NCBI GenBank assembly: GCA_015064745.1
Contig: SVRR01000001.1
Coordinates: forward strand, 87,330-151,329
Length of the DNA stretch: 64,000 bases
Direction: 5' to 3'
DNA from: Oscillospiraceae bacterium
GTDB lineage: Bacteria > Bacillota > Clostridia > Oscillospirales > CAG-272
Both the position numbers and the translations under genes were made by a program. Shown one piece after another: positions 25,967 to 34,527 of the stretch (positions within the stretch are counted from its first letter, which is position 1; the number at the start of each line of letters is the position of its first letter). A model generated the notes under the pieces. That model was not told the origin of the DNA, ran no database searches, and saw only the letters and a program-made list of their open reading frames with translations.

Positions 25967-27250
25967 TTAAGCTACGGTAATGACTGCCTTTTCCTTTACA
26001 AGGTCGATAGCCGCCTTTACCTTCAAGTCCTCACCAAGGTCCTTCGCGTCGATCATCTTCTTCACTTCGTCAACAGGCACATTATATGCCTCTGCGATGC
26101 GCTTATATTCAGCCTCGATGTCTTTCTTAAGAGCAGTCAGCTTTTCAAGCTTTGCAATCTTTTCAAGCACAAGGCGGACCTTCACCTGCTTCTCGGCACG
26201 AGGACGCATCTGCTCACGAATGGTGTCAAGCGTCATGCCGGTGTACTTGCAATAGGTGGAGAGGTCAAGACCCTGCATACGGAGATTGTTGTCCATGTCG
26301 CGAAGGCTGTTTTCGGTCTCTGCCTCAAACATGACCTCAGGAATGTCAGCCTCCATTTTCTCCACGAGAGCGTCGATGAGCTTGTCCTCAACCTCGGCAT
26401 CTGCCTGCTTCTCGTTTCTCTCTGCCTGCTTCGCTCTGATATCGGCCTTGTAAGCCTCAAGCGTATCGAACTCGGAGACGTCCTTTGCAAACTCATCGTC
26501 AAGCTCTGCAAGCTCGGTTGCCTTGATAGCGTGAAGCTTTACCTTGAATACAGCCGCTTTGCCTGCCAGCTCCTTTGCGTGATATTCCTCGGGGAAGGTC
26601 ACGTTTACGTCGAATTCCTCATCGATGCTCTTGCCGACGATCTGCTCCTCAAAGCCGGGAATAAACTGACCGCTGCCAAGCTTAAGGTCGTGACCTTCAG
26701 CCTTGCCACCGTCAAAGGGAATGCCGTCAACGGAGCCCTCGTAGTCGATGGTAACGGTATCGCCGTCGATAGCGGCACGGTCGGTGACCTCAATGGTGCG
26801 GGCACCGCGCTCGCGAACGCGCTCGATCTCTGCGTCAACGTCTGCGTCGGTAACCTCCTTGACGGTCTTGGTTACCTCAATGCCGAGGTAGCCCTCAATA
26901 GCAACGTCAGGCTTTACGTACACGGATGCCTTGAGTACGGGCTCTTCACCCTCCATGGATTCAATGTCAAATTCGGGGCGTCCGACAACGTCAAGCTTGC
27001 TCTCCTTCAGAGCAGCCTCGTATGCTTCGCCGAGGCACTCATTGATAGCGTCCTCGTAGAAAACACCCTTGCCGTACATCTTTTCAACGATAGCGCGAGG
27101 TGCCTTGCCCTTGCGGAAGCCGGGGATGTTCATCTTGGCAACGTTCTTGCGGTAAGCGGCGTTCAGCGCCTTTTCGAAGGTCTCCTTATCGATAGAGAAC
27201 TTCAACTCGTAGTGATTTTTTTCAAGCTTTGTCTTTTTGATCAGACTCAT
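25967..27250 (-). CDS. tig: trigger factor, ribosome-bound chaperone and prolyl isomerase
   Basis: Trigger factor binds nascent chains at the ribosome exit. The 427-residue product has the ribosome-binding signature PGFRKGKAP (residues about 43-51), the FKBP-type isomerase domain ([32 protein letters not shown]) and a helical C-terminal domain. GGAGGAA precedes the ATG. A consensus promoter stands upstream, and the tig-clpP-clpX order is conserved. Confidence 0.98.
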   Translation of the reverse strand: MSLIKKTKLEKNHYELKFSIDKETFEKALNAAYRKNVAKMNIPGFRKGKAPRAIVEKMYGKGVFYEDAINECLGEAYEAALKESKLDVVGRPEFDIESMEGEEPVLKASVYVKPDVAIEGYLGIEVTKTVKEVTDADVDAEIERVRERGARTIEVTDRAAIDGDTVTIDYEGSVDGIPFDGGKAEGHDLKLGSGQFIPGFEEQIVGKSIDEEFDVNVTFPEEYHAKELAGKAAVFKVKLHAIKATELAELDDEFAKDVSEFDTLEAYKADIRAKQAERNEKQADAEVEDKLIDALVEKMEADIPEVMFEAETENSLRDMDNNLRMQGLDLSTYCKYTGMTLDTIREQMRPRAEKQVKVRLVLEKIAKLEKLTALKKDIEAEYKRIAEAYNVPVDEVKKMIDAKDLGEDLKVKAAIDLVKEKAVITVA

Positions 27251-27296
27251 GGTATTTCCTCCGAAGAAAAATAGATATTAATTTTCAATCCTAATC

Positions 27297-27325
27297 ATTA
27301 TACTTATAAAAGAAGAAACTGTCAA
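27297..27325 (-). promoter_or_regulatory. consensus sigma-A promoter of tig
   Basis: Minus strand TTGACA (27325 to 27320), 17 bp, TATAAT (27302 to 27297): a perfect match. No CIRCE inverted repeat is visible. Confidence 0.92.
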
Positions 27326-27354
27326 GAGAATTTTGGAAAATTTCGTAAAAAACT

Positions 27355-28095
27355 TTACAAAAGTTCTGACTTGTGGATGATTTTGGGAGTGAAGCGCAGA
27401 AAATCAGCCGAAGTTACCGAAAAACGAATCCCCTCCGCCTCAAAATCACCCTCCGTTTCATAAGAGCCGTGTACGTGACCGTAGAAGCAACGGCGAACGT
27501 CATAGTCCTTTAAGACGGCGAGGATCTCGTCAGAGGTCTTTCCTGCCCAAACGACGGGGAAGTGTAAAAACACGAGCACTTCTTTTTCGGGATTCGTCTC
27601 CTTCAGCTTCATCGCCTCATCAAGGCTCAGACGCAAGCGCACGGTCTCTCGCGCGACGATTTTTTTGAAATCCGTTTCACCTGGGATATTGTCGCATGCG
27701 GGATCGTAAAACCACCCTCGTGTACCGGCAATAATAAAGTCTTCCGCAACGTACGCATTGTTGTAGAGAAAAGAGATCTCGGAAAGTCCGTTTTTTTCCT
27801 TGAAGGCGGTGAGCTTGCTCATGGTTTGCCACCAAAAATCGTGATTTCCCTTGCCGATGATTTTTTTACCGGGAAGCGCGTTTAAAAAGAGAAAGTCTTC
27901 TGTGGCTTCATCTATAGAGAGCGCCCAAGAAATATCGCCCGCGAGGATCACGGTGTCGTTTTCCCCAACGAGTGCGCGCCAGTTCGTTTCCAGCTTTTTA
28001 ACGTATCCCTGCCAACGGCGTCCGAACACCTCCATGGATTTATCGGTCGCGGAATTGAGGGACAGATGAAGATCCGATATTGCGAATACAGACAT
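27355..28095 (-). CDS. metallophosphoesterase (calcineurin-like)
   Basis: A 246-residue phosphohydrolase. The five metal-ligand motifs are present: SDLHLS at the N-terminus, LAGDISW, GKGNHDFWW, VFLHFPVVW and FYGHVHGS. The paired tryptophans after GNHD mark a subgroup found in Clostridia and other bacteria whose substrate is unknown to me. The ATG at 28095 follows AGGAGAGATT; an upstream extension to 28146 lacks a site. It ends 30 bp before the tig promoter and may read into it. Confidence 0.9.
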   Translation of the reverse strand: MSVFAISDLHLSLNSATDKSMEVFGRRWQGYVKKLETNWRALVGENDTVILAGDISWALSIDEATEDFLFLNALPGKKIIGKGNHDFWWQTMSKLTAFKEKNGLSEISFLYNNAYVAEDFIIAGTRGWFYDPACDNIPGETDFKKIVARETVRLRLSLDEAMKLKETNPEKEVLVFLHFPVVWAGKTSDEILAVLKDYDVRRCFYGHVHGSYETEGDFEAEGIRFSVTSADFLRFTPKIIHKSELL

Positions 28096-28105
28096 AATCT
28101 CTCCT

Positions 28106-28134
28106 GCATAAAATATTGCTTTGAGGATAAAATA
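28106..28134 (+). promoter_or_regulatory. possible sigma-F-type promoter of the DUF1540 gene
   Basis: GCATA (28106-28110) matches the sigma-F -35 GYATA and GGATAAAATA (28125-28134) matches the -10 GGnnAnAnTR at every fixed position. The spacer is 14 bp, about two shorter than the usual B. subtilis value, which lowers confidence. No good sigma-A promoter is seen here. Confidence 0.4.
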
Positions 28135-28169
28135 AGCGTAACCCAATAAGAAAGCGAGGAAGTGAAATC

Positions 28170-28355
28170 ATGGAACAGAAAAACACCTGCGGCTGTGAAA
28201 AGGCTCTTTCCGGCATCAAATGCGACGTTCATAATTGCGTGTATAATTCCGTTGGCTGTACCTGTCACGCGCCTGAGATCGCAGTAGGTCCCAGCGAGGC
28301 AAAGAGCAGCTCCGAAACCGTGTGCGCAACCTTTAAGCCCAAAAGCAACTGCTGA
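28170..28355 (+). CDS. DUF1540 family small cysteine-rich protein
   Basis: A 61-residue protein with eight cysteines. The core IKCDVHNCVYN, then C, AxxI and V, and finally TVCATF fits the DUF1540 pattern, probably a metal-binding or disulphide-stapled knuckle. GAGGAAG precedes the ATG. The gene stands alone between divergent 28095 and convergent thrC and ends with its own terminator. Its role is unknown; a spore-stage role is possible given the promoter-like sequence. Confidence 0.85.
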   Translation: MEQKNTCGCEKALSGIKCDVHNCVYNSVGCTCHAPEIAVGPSEAKSSSETVCATFKPKSNC

Positions 28356-28366
28356 ATTTTAATCGG

Positions 28367-28404
28367 AAAGCGTCCCTGTTAAAACAGGGCGCTTTTTATT
28401 TTTT
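28367..28404 (+). terminator. terminator after the DUF1540 gene
   Basis: AAAGCG/CGCTTT and CCCTGTT/AACAGGG form a stem with one bulged T, followed by TTTTTATTTTTT. It overlaps the thrC stop on the other strand. Confidence 0.85.
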
Positions 28405-29880
28405 CGCAAATGCCAACACGGAGTCAGCCATTTGATCCGCGTCCATCACGGTCTCAAAGCGTACAACTCTTTTGCCGATATCGGCAAGAGGTGCGGGAAT
28501 ATCTACCTTCGTGAGAGCTGAAAGCTGTTCCAAGGCTTCAAGATCGCCATCAGCATCCTTGCCAGTCAGAGCGCGGTAAACGGAAGAAGCAAACTTATAA
28601 GGGCTTGCGGTGGAAGCGAGTATCACCTTGCGGCGGCTTTCGGTGTCAGCAATGTAGGCGCGTGCAGCGTGATATCCGACGGCGGTATGCGTGTCGCAAA
28701 GGTAGCCGTATTTTTCAAAGGTGTTTCGGATGGCAGACGCCGTATCTTCCTCGGATGCGAAGTAACCGACGAAGGTCTCTTGGATTTTGGCGATCTCATC
28801 TTCTGCCAAGGTGTATTTTCCGTTTTTGCTGAGTTCTTCCATGTAGGCGGCGGTTTTTTCAGCACCGCAAACAAGGAAAAGAAGGCGTTCGAGATTGCTT
28901 GAAATCAGAATGTCCATCGAAGGGGAGGTCGTTGTATAGAAGTGACGGTTTCGGTCATACGTGCCTGTGCGCAAGAAATCGGTCAAAACATTGTTTTGAT
29001 TGGAGGCGCAGATCAGCTTTTGGAAGGGAAGACCCATTTCCTTAGCGATATAGGCGGCAAAGATGTTGCCGAAGTTGCCCGTTGGTACACAGATATCCAC
29101 CGCGTCGCCAAGGACGATGCTTCCGTTTTTTACCATGTCGCAGTAAGCGGAAACGTAGTAGGCGATCTGCGGCGCAAGACGTCCCCAGTTGATGGAGTTT
29201 GCGCTCGAAAGGAAAACCCCCTCGGCGTTGAGTGCCTCGGCGATCTTTGCGTCTCCAAAAATCTTTTTGACACCTGTCTGCGCATCGTCAAAGTTTCCGT
29301 AAATAGCGGCAACGTCAACGTTGTTTCCCACCTGCGTCTGCATTTGAAGCTTTTGCACGCGAGAAACGCCGTCCACGGGATAAAAGACCTTGATCTTGAT
29401 TTGGGGGACGTCACGATAGCCTTCAAGCGCCGCCTTGCCAGTATCACCGGACGTCGCGACGAGTATGAGAGCTTCGCGCTTTTCCTCTGTTTTTCCGAGG
29501 GCGCGGGAAAGAAGTCTCGGCATAATCTGGAGCGCCATATCCTTGAAGGCGGAGGTAGGACCGTGCCAAAGCTCAAGAGAGGTGACTTGTCCGTCGATGT
29601 TACGGATGGGGGCGGCACCGCCGGGGAATCTTTCCTCGCCGTAAGCCACGGTCGTATCCGCGAGAAGCTCCGTGACCGAATAGTCAGTCAAAAATTTTGA
29701 GAAAACGTAGGTGGCGCGCTCCGCATAGGAGCAGTCGAGAAGCTCAAAAAGCTCGGTGAGAGTGATTTTGGGGAGTGCTTCGGGCATGAAAAGACCGCCA
29801 TCGGGCGCAAGTCCCGTTTTAATAGCATAAGCGGCGCTGACGCGCTCGGCCTCCTTAGTTCTTGTGCTGACGTACTGCAT
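28396..29880 (-). CDS. thrC: threonine synthase
   Basis: This PLP enzyme makes L-threonine from O-phosphohomoserine. The 494-residue product begins MQYVSTR, has the PLP lysine in SAFKDMALQ (about residue 112), LVATSGDTGKAALEGY, and NFGNIFAAYIAKEMGLP, all signatures of the long (fungal/E. coli-type) branch. It is the last gene of a minus-strand operon that starts with an ApgM-type enzyme at 33632, a proposed homoserine kinase that would supply its substrate. Confidence 0.97.
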   Translation of the reverse strand: MQYVSTRTKEAERVSAAYAIKTGLAPDGGLFMPEALPKITLTELFELLDCSYAERATYVFSKFLTDYSVTELLADTTVAYGEERFPGGAAPIRNIDGQVTSLELWHGPTSAFKDMALQIMPRLLSRALGKTEEKREALILVATSGDTGKAALEGYRDVPQIKIKVFYPVDGVSRVQKLQMQTQVGNNVDVAAIYGNFDDAQTGVKKIFGDAKIAEALNAEGVFLSSANSINWGRLAPQIAYYVSAYCDMVKNGSIVLGDAVDICVPTGNFGNIFAAYIAKEMGLPFQKLICASNQNNVLTDFLRTGTYDRNRHFYTTTSPSMDILISSNLERLLFLVCGAEKTAAYMEELSKNGKYTLAEDEIAKIQETFVGYFASEEDTASAIRNTFEKYGYLCDTHTAVGYHAARAYIADTESRRKVILASTASPYKFASSVYRALTGKDADGDLEALEQLSALTKVDIPAPLADIGKRVVRFETVMDADQMADSVLAFAKK

Positions 29881-29918
29881 AATACTAATACCTCGTTGGT
29901 TTTATATACTTTTGTTTT

Positions 29919-30350
29919 TTACCTGGTAAATGCGCTTTCCATATGGCAGATATGAGTGACCTTGTACGTGGGGGTCAGATAGACTTCGATCACGTCAAAA
30001 CGGTAAAATTTGTTTTCCCGCCTGTGCCGTCCTTCAAATGTGGTGGCGGCGGCAATTAAATTTCGTTGCTTAGCGTCGTCCACCGCGGCGGCGGGGCGAC
30101 CGAAGGGCGCGTCCTCTCCGTAGGTCTGTATGCGCGTTTTGACCTCGCAAAACACGTACGTCCCCTTCTTTTCCGCAATGATATCGATCTCATTTTTTCC
30201 GGAAACGAAATTTCGCTCGCGAATGTGATAGCCGTGCAGAAAAAGATACCGTGCGGCGGCATCCTCACCGATTCGCCCCTCGCGCAGATTGTGGGGAAGA
30301 TGGCGGTAGCGGCGAGGGAAAAGGAGCAAGAGCCGGTTATATAGTTTCAT
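29919..30350 (-). CDS. YraN family endonuclease-like protein (UPF0102)
   Basis: A 143-residue protein with the restriction-endonuclease-like core GRIGEDAAARYL, NEIDIIAEKKGTYVFCEVKTR, which keeps the D, E-x-K arrangement of the fold. The biochemical role is not established. Its ATG overlaps the rnhB stop as ATGA; the rnhB-yraN pair is common in bacteria. Confidence 0.93.
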   Translation of the reverse strand: MKLYNRLLLLFPRRYRHLPHNLREGRIGEDAAARYLFLHGYHIRERNFVSGKNEIDIIAEKKGTYVFCEVKTRIQTYGEDAPFGRPAAAVDDAKQRNLIAAATTFEGRHRRENKFYRFDVIEVYLTPTYKVTHICHMESAFTR

Positions 30351-30946
30351 TTTTCCAAAAATTTCAAAAAGGAACGGCGATGAATGGGGGAGGGACCGAT
30401 CTTGCGAAGGATGTCCATATGTAATGCGGTGGAATATCCCTTGTGCTTGGCAAACTGATATTCGGGGTAGCGCGCATCGTCTTCAAGGCAGATGCGGTCT
30501 CGTGTGACCTTTGCCAGAATGCTCGCGGCCGCGATAGAGGAGGATATGGCATCCCCCTTGATGACCGTTTGTGTCGGAATAGGAAAATCTCTTGCGATAT
30601 TTCCGTCCACGAGCGCAAAGTCCGCAGGCACGGAAAGCGCCGAAACGGCGCGACGCATGGCAAGCATGGTCGCATTTAAAATATTGATTTCATCGATCTC
30701 TTGCGGTGAAGCTGAGGCAATTGCGTATGCGATAGCGTTCTCTCTGATGGTATCGAAGAGAAGATCCCGTTTTTTGGGCGTAAGCTTTTTAGAGTCGTCT
30801 AATCCCTCAATATAAAGACCCATCGGGAGAATACAGGCGGCAGCGACAACGGGACCCGAAAGAGGTCCTCTGCCTGCTTCGTCTACACCGCAAACAGCGG
30901 TATAGCCTTTTTCCTTGAGAGATTGCTCTAAGGCATAATCGGGCAT
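30347..30946 (-). CDS. rnhB: ribonuclease HII
   Basis: RNase HII cuts the RNA strand of RNA-DNA hybrids and removes misincorporated ribonucleotides. The 199-residue product has the DE pair in GVDEAGRGPLSGPV, DDSKKL, the third acidic residue in ALVDGN, IIKGDAISSSIAAASILAKV-like (here VIKGDAISSS) and HKGYST. It lies one base after rbgA, a partnership typical of Firmicutes. Confidence 0.97.
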   Translation of the reverse strand: MPDYALEQSLKEKGYTAVCGVDEAGRGPLSGPVVAAACILPMGLYIEGLDDSKKLTPKKRDLLFDTIRENAIAYAIASASPQEIDEINILNATMLAMRRAVSALSVPADFALVDGNIARDFPIPTQTVIKGDAISSSIAAASILAKVTRDRICLEDDARYPEYQFAKHKGYSTALHMDILRKIGPSPIHRRSFLKFLEK

Positions 30947-30947
30947 G

Positions 30948-31817
30948 TTATTCTCCTTTCGGTGATTCCAGCGTGATACGGCCGATCTTTGCGTTTCGAA
31001 ATTCTTCGAGCAAGGCTTTTGCCGTGCGTTCTTCGTCGATGACGCCGCCTGACATAAGGAATCCGCGGTGGCGTCCTACGGCGAGAAAGAGGTCATAAAG
31101 ATCCAAATTGCTCATTTCTTCATCCGTCAGCTTATAGCGTTCTGCAAAAAGCGCGGGGTATCTTTCGCGCAAACGACCGCAAAGCAGCATGGCAATTTCA
31201 TCAATGTTTAAAACGCTGTCTTTAATAGCGCCCGTGATGGCAAGATTCTCGCCGATGATAGGATCGTCAAACTTGGGCCAAAGCACCCCGGGCATATCCA
31301 AAAGATCAAGGCCCAATGGGGAGGAGACCCACTGCTTGGTCACAGTGACACCCGGGCGGTTTTCCGCTTTCGCCTTTTTGCTTCCTGCCATGTGGTTGAT
31401 AAAAGTCGATTTCCCTACGTTGGGAATGCCGACGACCATGGCACGGATACGCCGTCCCGTCATTCCTTTCTCGGCATAGCGCGCAAGCTTTTCAGAAAGC
31501 AGGGTGCGTATTGCGGGCATGAGGGCGTTTATCCCCTCGCCACTTACTGCGTCGTAAGGGAGACATTGCGCTCCCGCCTTGCGGCGCGCGGCGACCCAAG
31601 CCTCCGTTTGTATGGGGTCAGCCATGGAGGCCTTGGAAAGTAGTGTTAAGACAGGCTTTCCACCCAAAAGTTTTTCTATTTCCGGATTTTTAGAGGATGC
31701 GGGAATGCGTGCATCTAATATTTCGATAGAAAGGTCTACCGAAGAGAGACATTCCTGCATTAAACGGCGGGTCTTTGCCATGTGTCCGGGAAACCATTGT
31801 ATTACGTTAGAAGGCAT
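30948..31817 (-). CDS. rbgA: ribosome biogenesis GTPase RbgA (YlqF)
   Basis: RbgA is a circularly permuted GTPase for late 50S assembly. The 289-residue product begins IQWFPGHMAK and has DARIP, the G1 loop GIPNVGKSTFIN, the NRPGVT switch and the GVLWPKF signature, with a C-terminal RNA-binding ANTAR-like region. Odd points: the G4 motif, NKxD in most relatives, reads SKAS (in LLSKASMADP), and G3 reads DMPG rather than DTPG. The rest is intact, so the protein is probably functional with altered guanine contacts. Confidence 0.95.
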   Translation of the reverse strand: MPSNVIQWFPGHMAKTRRLMQECLSSVDLSIEILDARIPASSKNPEIEKLLGGKPVLTLLSKASMADPIQTEAWVAARRKAGAQCLPYDAVSGEGINALMPAIRTLLSEKLARYAEKGMTGRRIRAMVVGIPNVGKSTFINHMAGSKKAKAENRPGVTVTKQWVSSPLGLDLLDMPGVLWPKFDDPIIGENLAITGAIKDSVLNIDEIAMLLCGRLRERYPALFAERYKLTDEEMSNLDLYDLFLAVGRHRGFLMSGGVIDEERTAKALLEEFRNAKIGRITLESPKGE

Positions 31818-31834
31818 AATGATCCTCGCGGTTT

Positions 31835-32404
31835 TTAATCTACGGTGCCGAAGGACGAAAGAGGGAAAATTCGAAAGAGAACTCTCCCGATGACCGCACT
31901 CTCATCCACTTGTCCAAAGGAACGGCTGTCGAGCGAATTGGAACGGTGATCGCCGAGAACGAAGATTTTTCCTTTTTCGATCACCTGCGGCGCTTTGGGT
32001 AGATACGGGTATGAATTGATCGTATAGCCAAGGGAACCGTCTGTTTCGTTTAACTTTTCGCCGTTGACGTAAACCCCATCCTCGTGAATGGAGACGGTGT
32101 CTCCCTCTACAGCGATGATACGCTTCACGATGGCTTCGCCCTTGTTGACAACGGGGGAATGGATGATGACAATGTCACCGCGCTCGGGGGTGTAAAAAAG
32201 ATCGGAGACGATAAGTCTGTCGCCGCCAAGAAGCGTGTTCTCCATGGATCCACCCTCAACGACCGTAATGCGTGCGATAAAGGAAAAGAAAAGGAGAATA
32301 ACGGTGGCGGTGATTGCCAAAAGCTCTACGTATAGAAAGATCTCACGAAGCGGCTCTTTTTTTGGCGCCGCGTCGGTTTCTGTGCGTAAAAGTTCGTTTT
32401 CCAT
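31835..32404 (-). CDS. lepB: signal peptidase I
   Basis: This membrane serine protease removes signal peptides from exported proteins. The 189-residue product has one N-terminal membrane helix (about 25-47), the nucleophile Ser in VVEGGSMENTL, the general-base Lys in IVKRIIAVEGD, and FVLGDHRSNSLDSR, the full family set. GAGGATT precedes the ATG. It is second in the operon from 33632. Confidence 0.96.
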   Translation of the reverse strand: MENELLRTETDAAPKKEPLREIFLYVELLAITATVILLFFSFIARITVVEGGSMENTLLGGDRLIVSDLFYTPERGDIVIIHSPVVNKGEAIVKRIIAVEGDTVSIHEDGVYVNGEKLNETDGSLGYTINSYPYLPKAPQVIEKGKIFVLGDHRSNSLDSRSFGQVDESAVIGRVLFRIFPLSSFGTVD

Positions 32405-32426
32405 GAGAATCCTCTGAAATATTTCT

Positions 32427-33632
32427 TTATTTGATAAGCATCTCCATCAAGCGCGTTCCGTCCGAGACGTAACGGTTGCATGCCGCCGCTGTATCCTCGT
32501 TCAGGGAGGAGACCCCCTCACACTCTGCTTCGGAACGGTAGATGAAGAAGGGAACGGGCTCCATGCTGTGGGTGCGGATCTCAATGGGGGTAGGATGGTC
32601 GGGCAAGCACATCACATGGAAGTCTTCCCCTGTGGAACGCAGATATTCTACTACGGGCGCGAGAATAAGGCTGTCGATCTTTTCAATCGAGAGCACCTTG
32701 TTTTCGATCTCGGCGCGGTGACCGCACTCGTCGGGGGCTTCTACGTGGATATAAACCAACTCCTGTCCGCGGCGGAAGGCGTCAATAGCGGCGTTTGCCT
32801 TTCCCGTGTAATTGGTGTGAACGTTGCCCGTTGCGCCCTCTACATCAATAGATTCCATACCGGCACAAAGACCGATACCCTTGATGAGATCGACCGCGGA
32901 AATGACGGTTGCCTTTAAACCGAACTTCTCGTAAAAAGAGGGAAGTGCGGGCTTTTTGCCGGGGCTCCAGAACCAAGCGGAGTTTGCGGGACGCAAGCCG
33001 CGTGCGCGGCGTGCCTCGTTAACGGGATGGTGATTTAAAATATCGTAGCTTTTTTTCATGAGACGCAGAAATTCTGCGCCGCGCTCGTCGTTCGGGAGAT
33101 ATTCCCCGATGCGCTTTCCGATGATGTCGTGCGGACGCATAAAGGGGTATGAGTCGTCGCCGTTCTTCCAGATCAAGCAGTGGCGGTAGCTGACACCTGT
33201 GTAAAATTTACGAATATCGTCGCCGAGTGCTTCGTCAAGCGCTTTGATCAAAACGTCCGCTTCCGCGGTTGTGATCTCGTCGGCACTGTGGTCAAGCATG
33301 AGCTTATCCTCGTATTCGCCTTCGTCGCTTAATGTTACGACGTTGCAACGGTAAGCTACCTCGTCGGGCTTCATGTCGATGCCCATGGAAACTGCCTCCA
33401 AGGGAGAGCGTCCCTTGGAATAAATTTTGGGGTCGTAAGAAAGAATGGCAAGATTTGCCGTGTCGCTTTCGGGTACCATTCCCGCGGGAACGTTGGAAAC
33501 GGTACCGCAGAGAGAATAACGCGTTAAGCTATCCATCATTGGTTTCTTTGCGACCTCCATAGGGGTCTTATTTCCGAGAGACGGAATTTTTCGGTCCGCC
33601 ATGCCGTCATAAACGATTACGAGATGTTTCAT
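32427..33632 (-). CDS. ApgM-family cofactor-independent phosphoglycerate mutase, proposed homoserine kinase
   Basis: A 401-residue alkaline-phosphatase-superfamily protein. Motifs are VIVYDGMADR, VPESDTANLAILSYDP with the catalytic Ser/Asp site, IHVEAPDECGHR, KIDSLILAPV and CLPDHPTPIEIRTHS with metal ligands. The family includes 2,3-bisphosphoglycerate-independent mutases of archaea, and a bacterial branch has been proposed as an alternative homoserine kinase from gene context. Here the operon it heads ends with thrC, and no ThrB is seen in the window. The kinase role is inference; a mutase role remains possible. Confidence 0.85.
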   Translation of the reverse strand: MKHLVIVYDGMADRKIPSLGNKTPMEVAKKPMMDSLTRYSLCGTVSNVPAGMVPESDTANLAILSYDPKIYSKGRSPLEAVSMGIDMKPDEVAYRCNVVTLSDEGEYEDKLMLDHSADEITTAEADVLIKALDEALGDDIRKFYTGVSYRHCLIWKNGDDSYPFMRPHDIIGKRIGEYLPNDERGAEFLRLMKKSYDILNHHPVNEARRARGLRPANSAWFWSPGKKPALPSFYEKFGLKATVISAVDLIKGIGLCAGMESIDVEGATGNVHTNYTGKANAAIDAFRRGQELVYIHVEAPDECGHRAEIENKVLSIEKIDSLILAPVVEYLRSTGEDFHVMCLPDHPTPIEIRTHSMEPVPFFIYRSEAECEGVSSLNEDTAAACNRYVSDGTRLMEMLIK

Positions 33633-33711
33633 GAGTGTCCTTTCTTCTCCCGCACGGAGAGGGAGAGCATGTAAATAGGGAAGCTTTGATTATAATAATA
33701 TTACTCTTAAC

Positions 33712-33740
33712 AGTATATCATAGATTGTTTCCAAAATCAA
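33712..33740 (-). promoter_or_regulatory. sigma-A promoter of the apgM-to-thrC operon
   Basis: Minus strand TTGATT (33740 to 33735), 17 bp, TATACT (33717 to 33712), about 80 bp before the first start codon. Confidence 0.78.
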
Positions 33741-33780
33741 TACTTTTGCTAAAAAAATGTGCGCGATTTGCTCGATGAAA

Positions 33781-33817
33781 TTAAAAAGCAACCCGTTTTT
33801 GGCGAACGGATTGCTTT
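33781..33817 (-). terminator. terminator after the DUF3021-like gene
   Basis: Minus strand AAAGCAATCCGTT pairs with AACGGGTTGCTTT (13 bp with one G-T pair, 7-nt loop), ending in T5AA. It separates this gene from the operon starting at 33740. Confidence 0.85.
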
Positions 33818-33848
33818 GTTATATTGAGGAAACAAGGAAGGGAATTTA

Positions 33849-34307
33849 TCAAAAACGGTTAATATACTCGGATTCTCTTTTTTGCTCCTTCTTTGTTTTT
33901 TCTCTGCGCTTTTGGGGAAACAAAAGAAAACGGACGAGAAGGAAGACAGCCCAATATATTGCGTAAAGAAAAGAGAATATCACAAGGAAGACAAGGATGT
34001 TGACGGCACTCGTGGCAATCACTTTCCCTGATGCTATAAACGTGATGAACAACGACAAAATACATACAATATAATGGAGCAGAATGCGAATTGGCTTGGG
34101 GAACGAAAGGCGGAGAAGGTAGGAGGCGGCATTGAGGAGCGCGGCACAGAGCAGAAGAAGTAAAAACTGCCCCGCAGGAATGCCGCGAATGATGTCGAGG
34201 GATGTACTTGATAGGATTTCTATCAGGAGATAAAAGAGAAGGGAAAGTCCGACGCAAGCGGCACAGGTTTTTCCAAAAAAGGAAAGAATAGCGTTCTTGA
34301 TGTTCAT
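33849..34307 (-). CDS. four-helix membrane protein resembling DUF3021
   Basis: A 152-residue membrane protein with four predicted helices (about residues 12-30, 42-62, 70-92 and 98-125) and a basic C-terminal tail of about 25 residues (KRREKTKKEQKRESEY). Length, helix count and spacing resemble DUF3021 proteins, which often accompany LytTR regulators, but no such regulator is next to it. The ATG at 34307 follows GAGGC; a longer frame to 34454 crosses its promoter. The assignment to DUF3021 is by resemblance only. Confidence 0.7.
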   Translation of the reverse strand: MNIKNAILSFFGKTCAACVGLSLLFYLLIEILSSTSLDIIRGIPAGQFLLLLLCAALLNAASYLLRLSFPKPIRILLHYIVCILSLFITFIASGKVIATSAVNILVFLVIFSFLYAIYWAVFLLVRFLLFPQKRREKTKKEQKRESEYINRF

Positions 34308-34331
34308 TTTTTTGCCTCGTTGTTTTTTTTT

Positions 34332-34360
34332 AGGATAGCATATTTTAAAGTGAAAAGCAA
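34332..34360 (-). promoter_or_regulatory. promoter of the DUF3021-like gene
   Basis: Minus strand TTGCTT (34360 to 34355), 17 bp, TATCCT (34337 to 34332), with TG upstream of the -10. Confidence 0.6.
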
Positions 34361-34460
34361 GCCCGAAATCAAAAATAATACAAAAAACTGTGATGAAGGC
34401 TCTCTTTTTGCAAAACGACAGATAAAATCGTAAGAATTTCGTGAATTTTCTCAAAGGAGA

Positions 34461-34490
34461 TTGACAAATCGTTGTTTTATATTATATAAT
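34461..34490 (+). promoter_or_regulatory. sigma-A promoter of the nusB operon
   Basis: TTGACA (34461-34466), 18 bp, TATAAT (34485-34490), 38 bp before the nusB start. Confidence 0.88.
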
Positions 34491-34527
34491 AAACTTTGAA
34501 TTAACTAAAAATGGCGAGGACATGACC

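Noticed and set aside
27251..27354. CIRCE or similar heat-shock operator before tig
   Set aside because: No TTAGCACTC-N9-GAGTGCTAA type repeat is present; the region holds only a sigma-A promoter.
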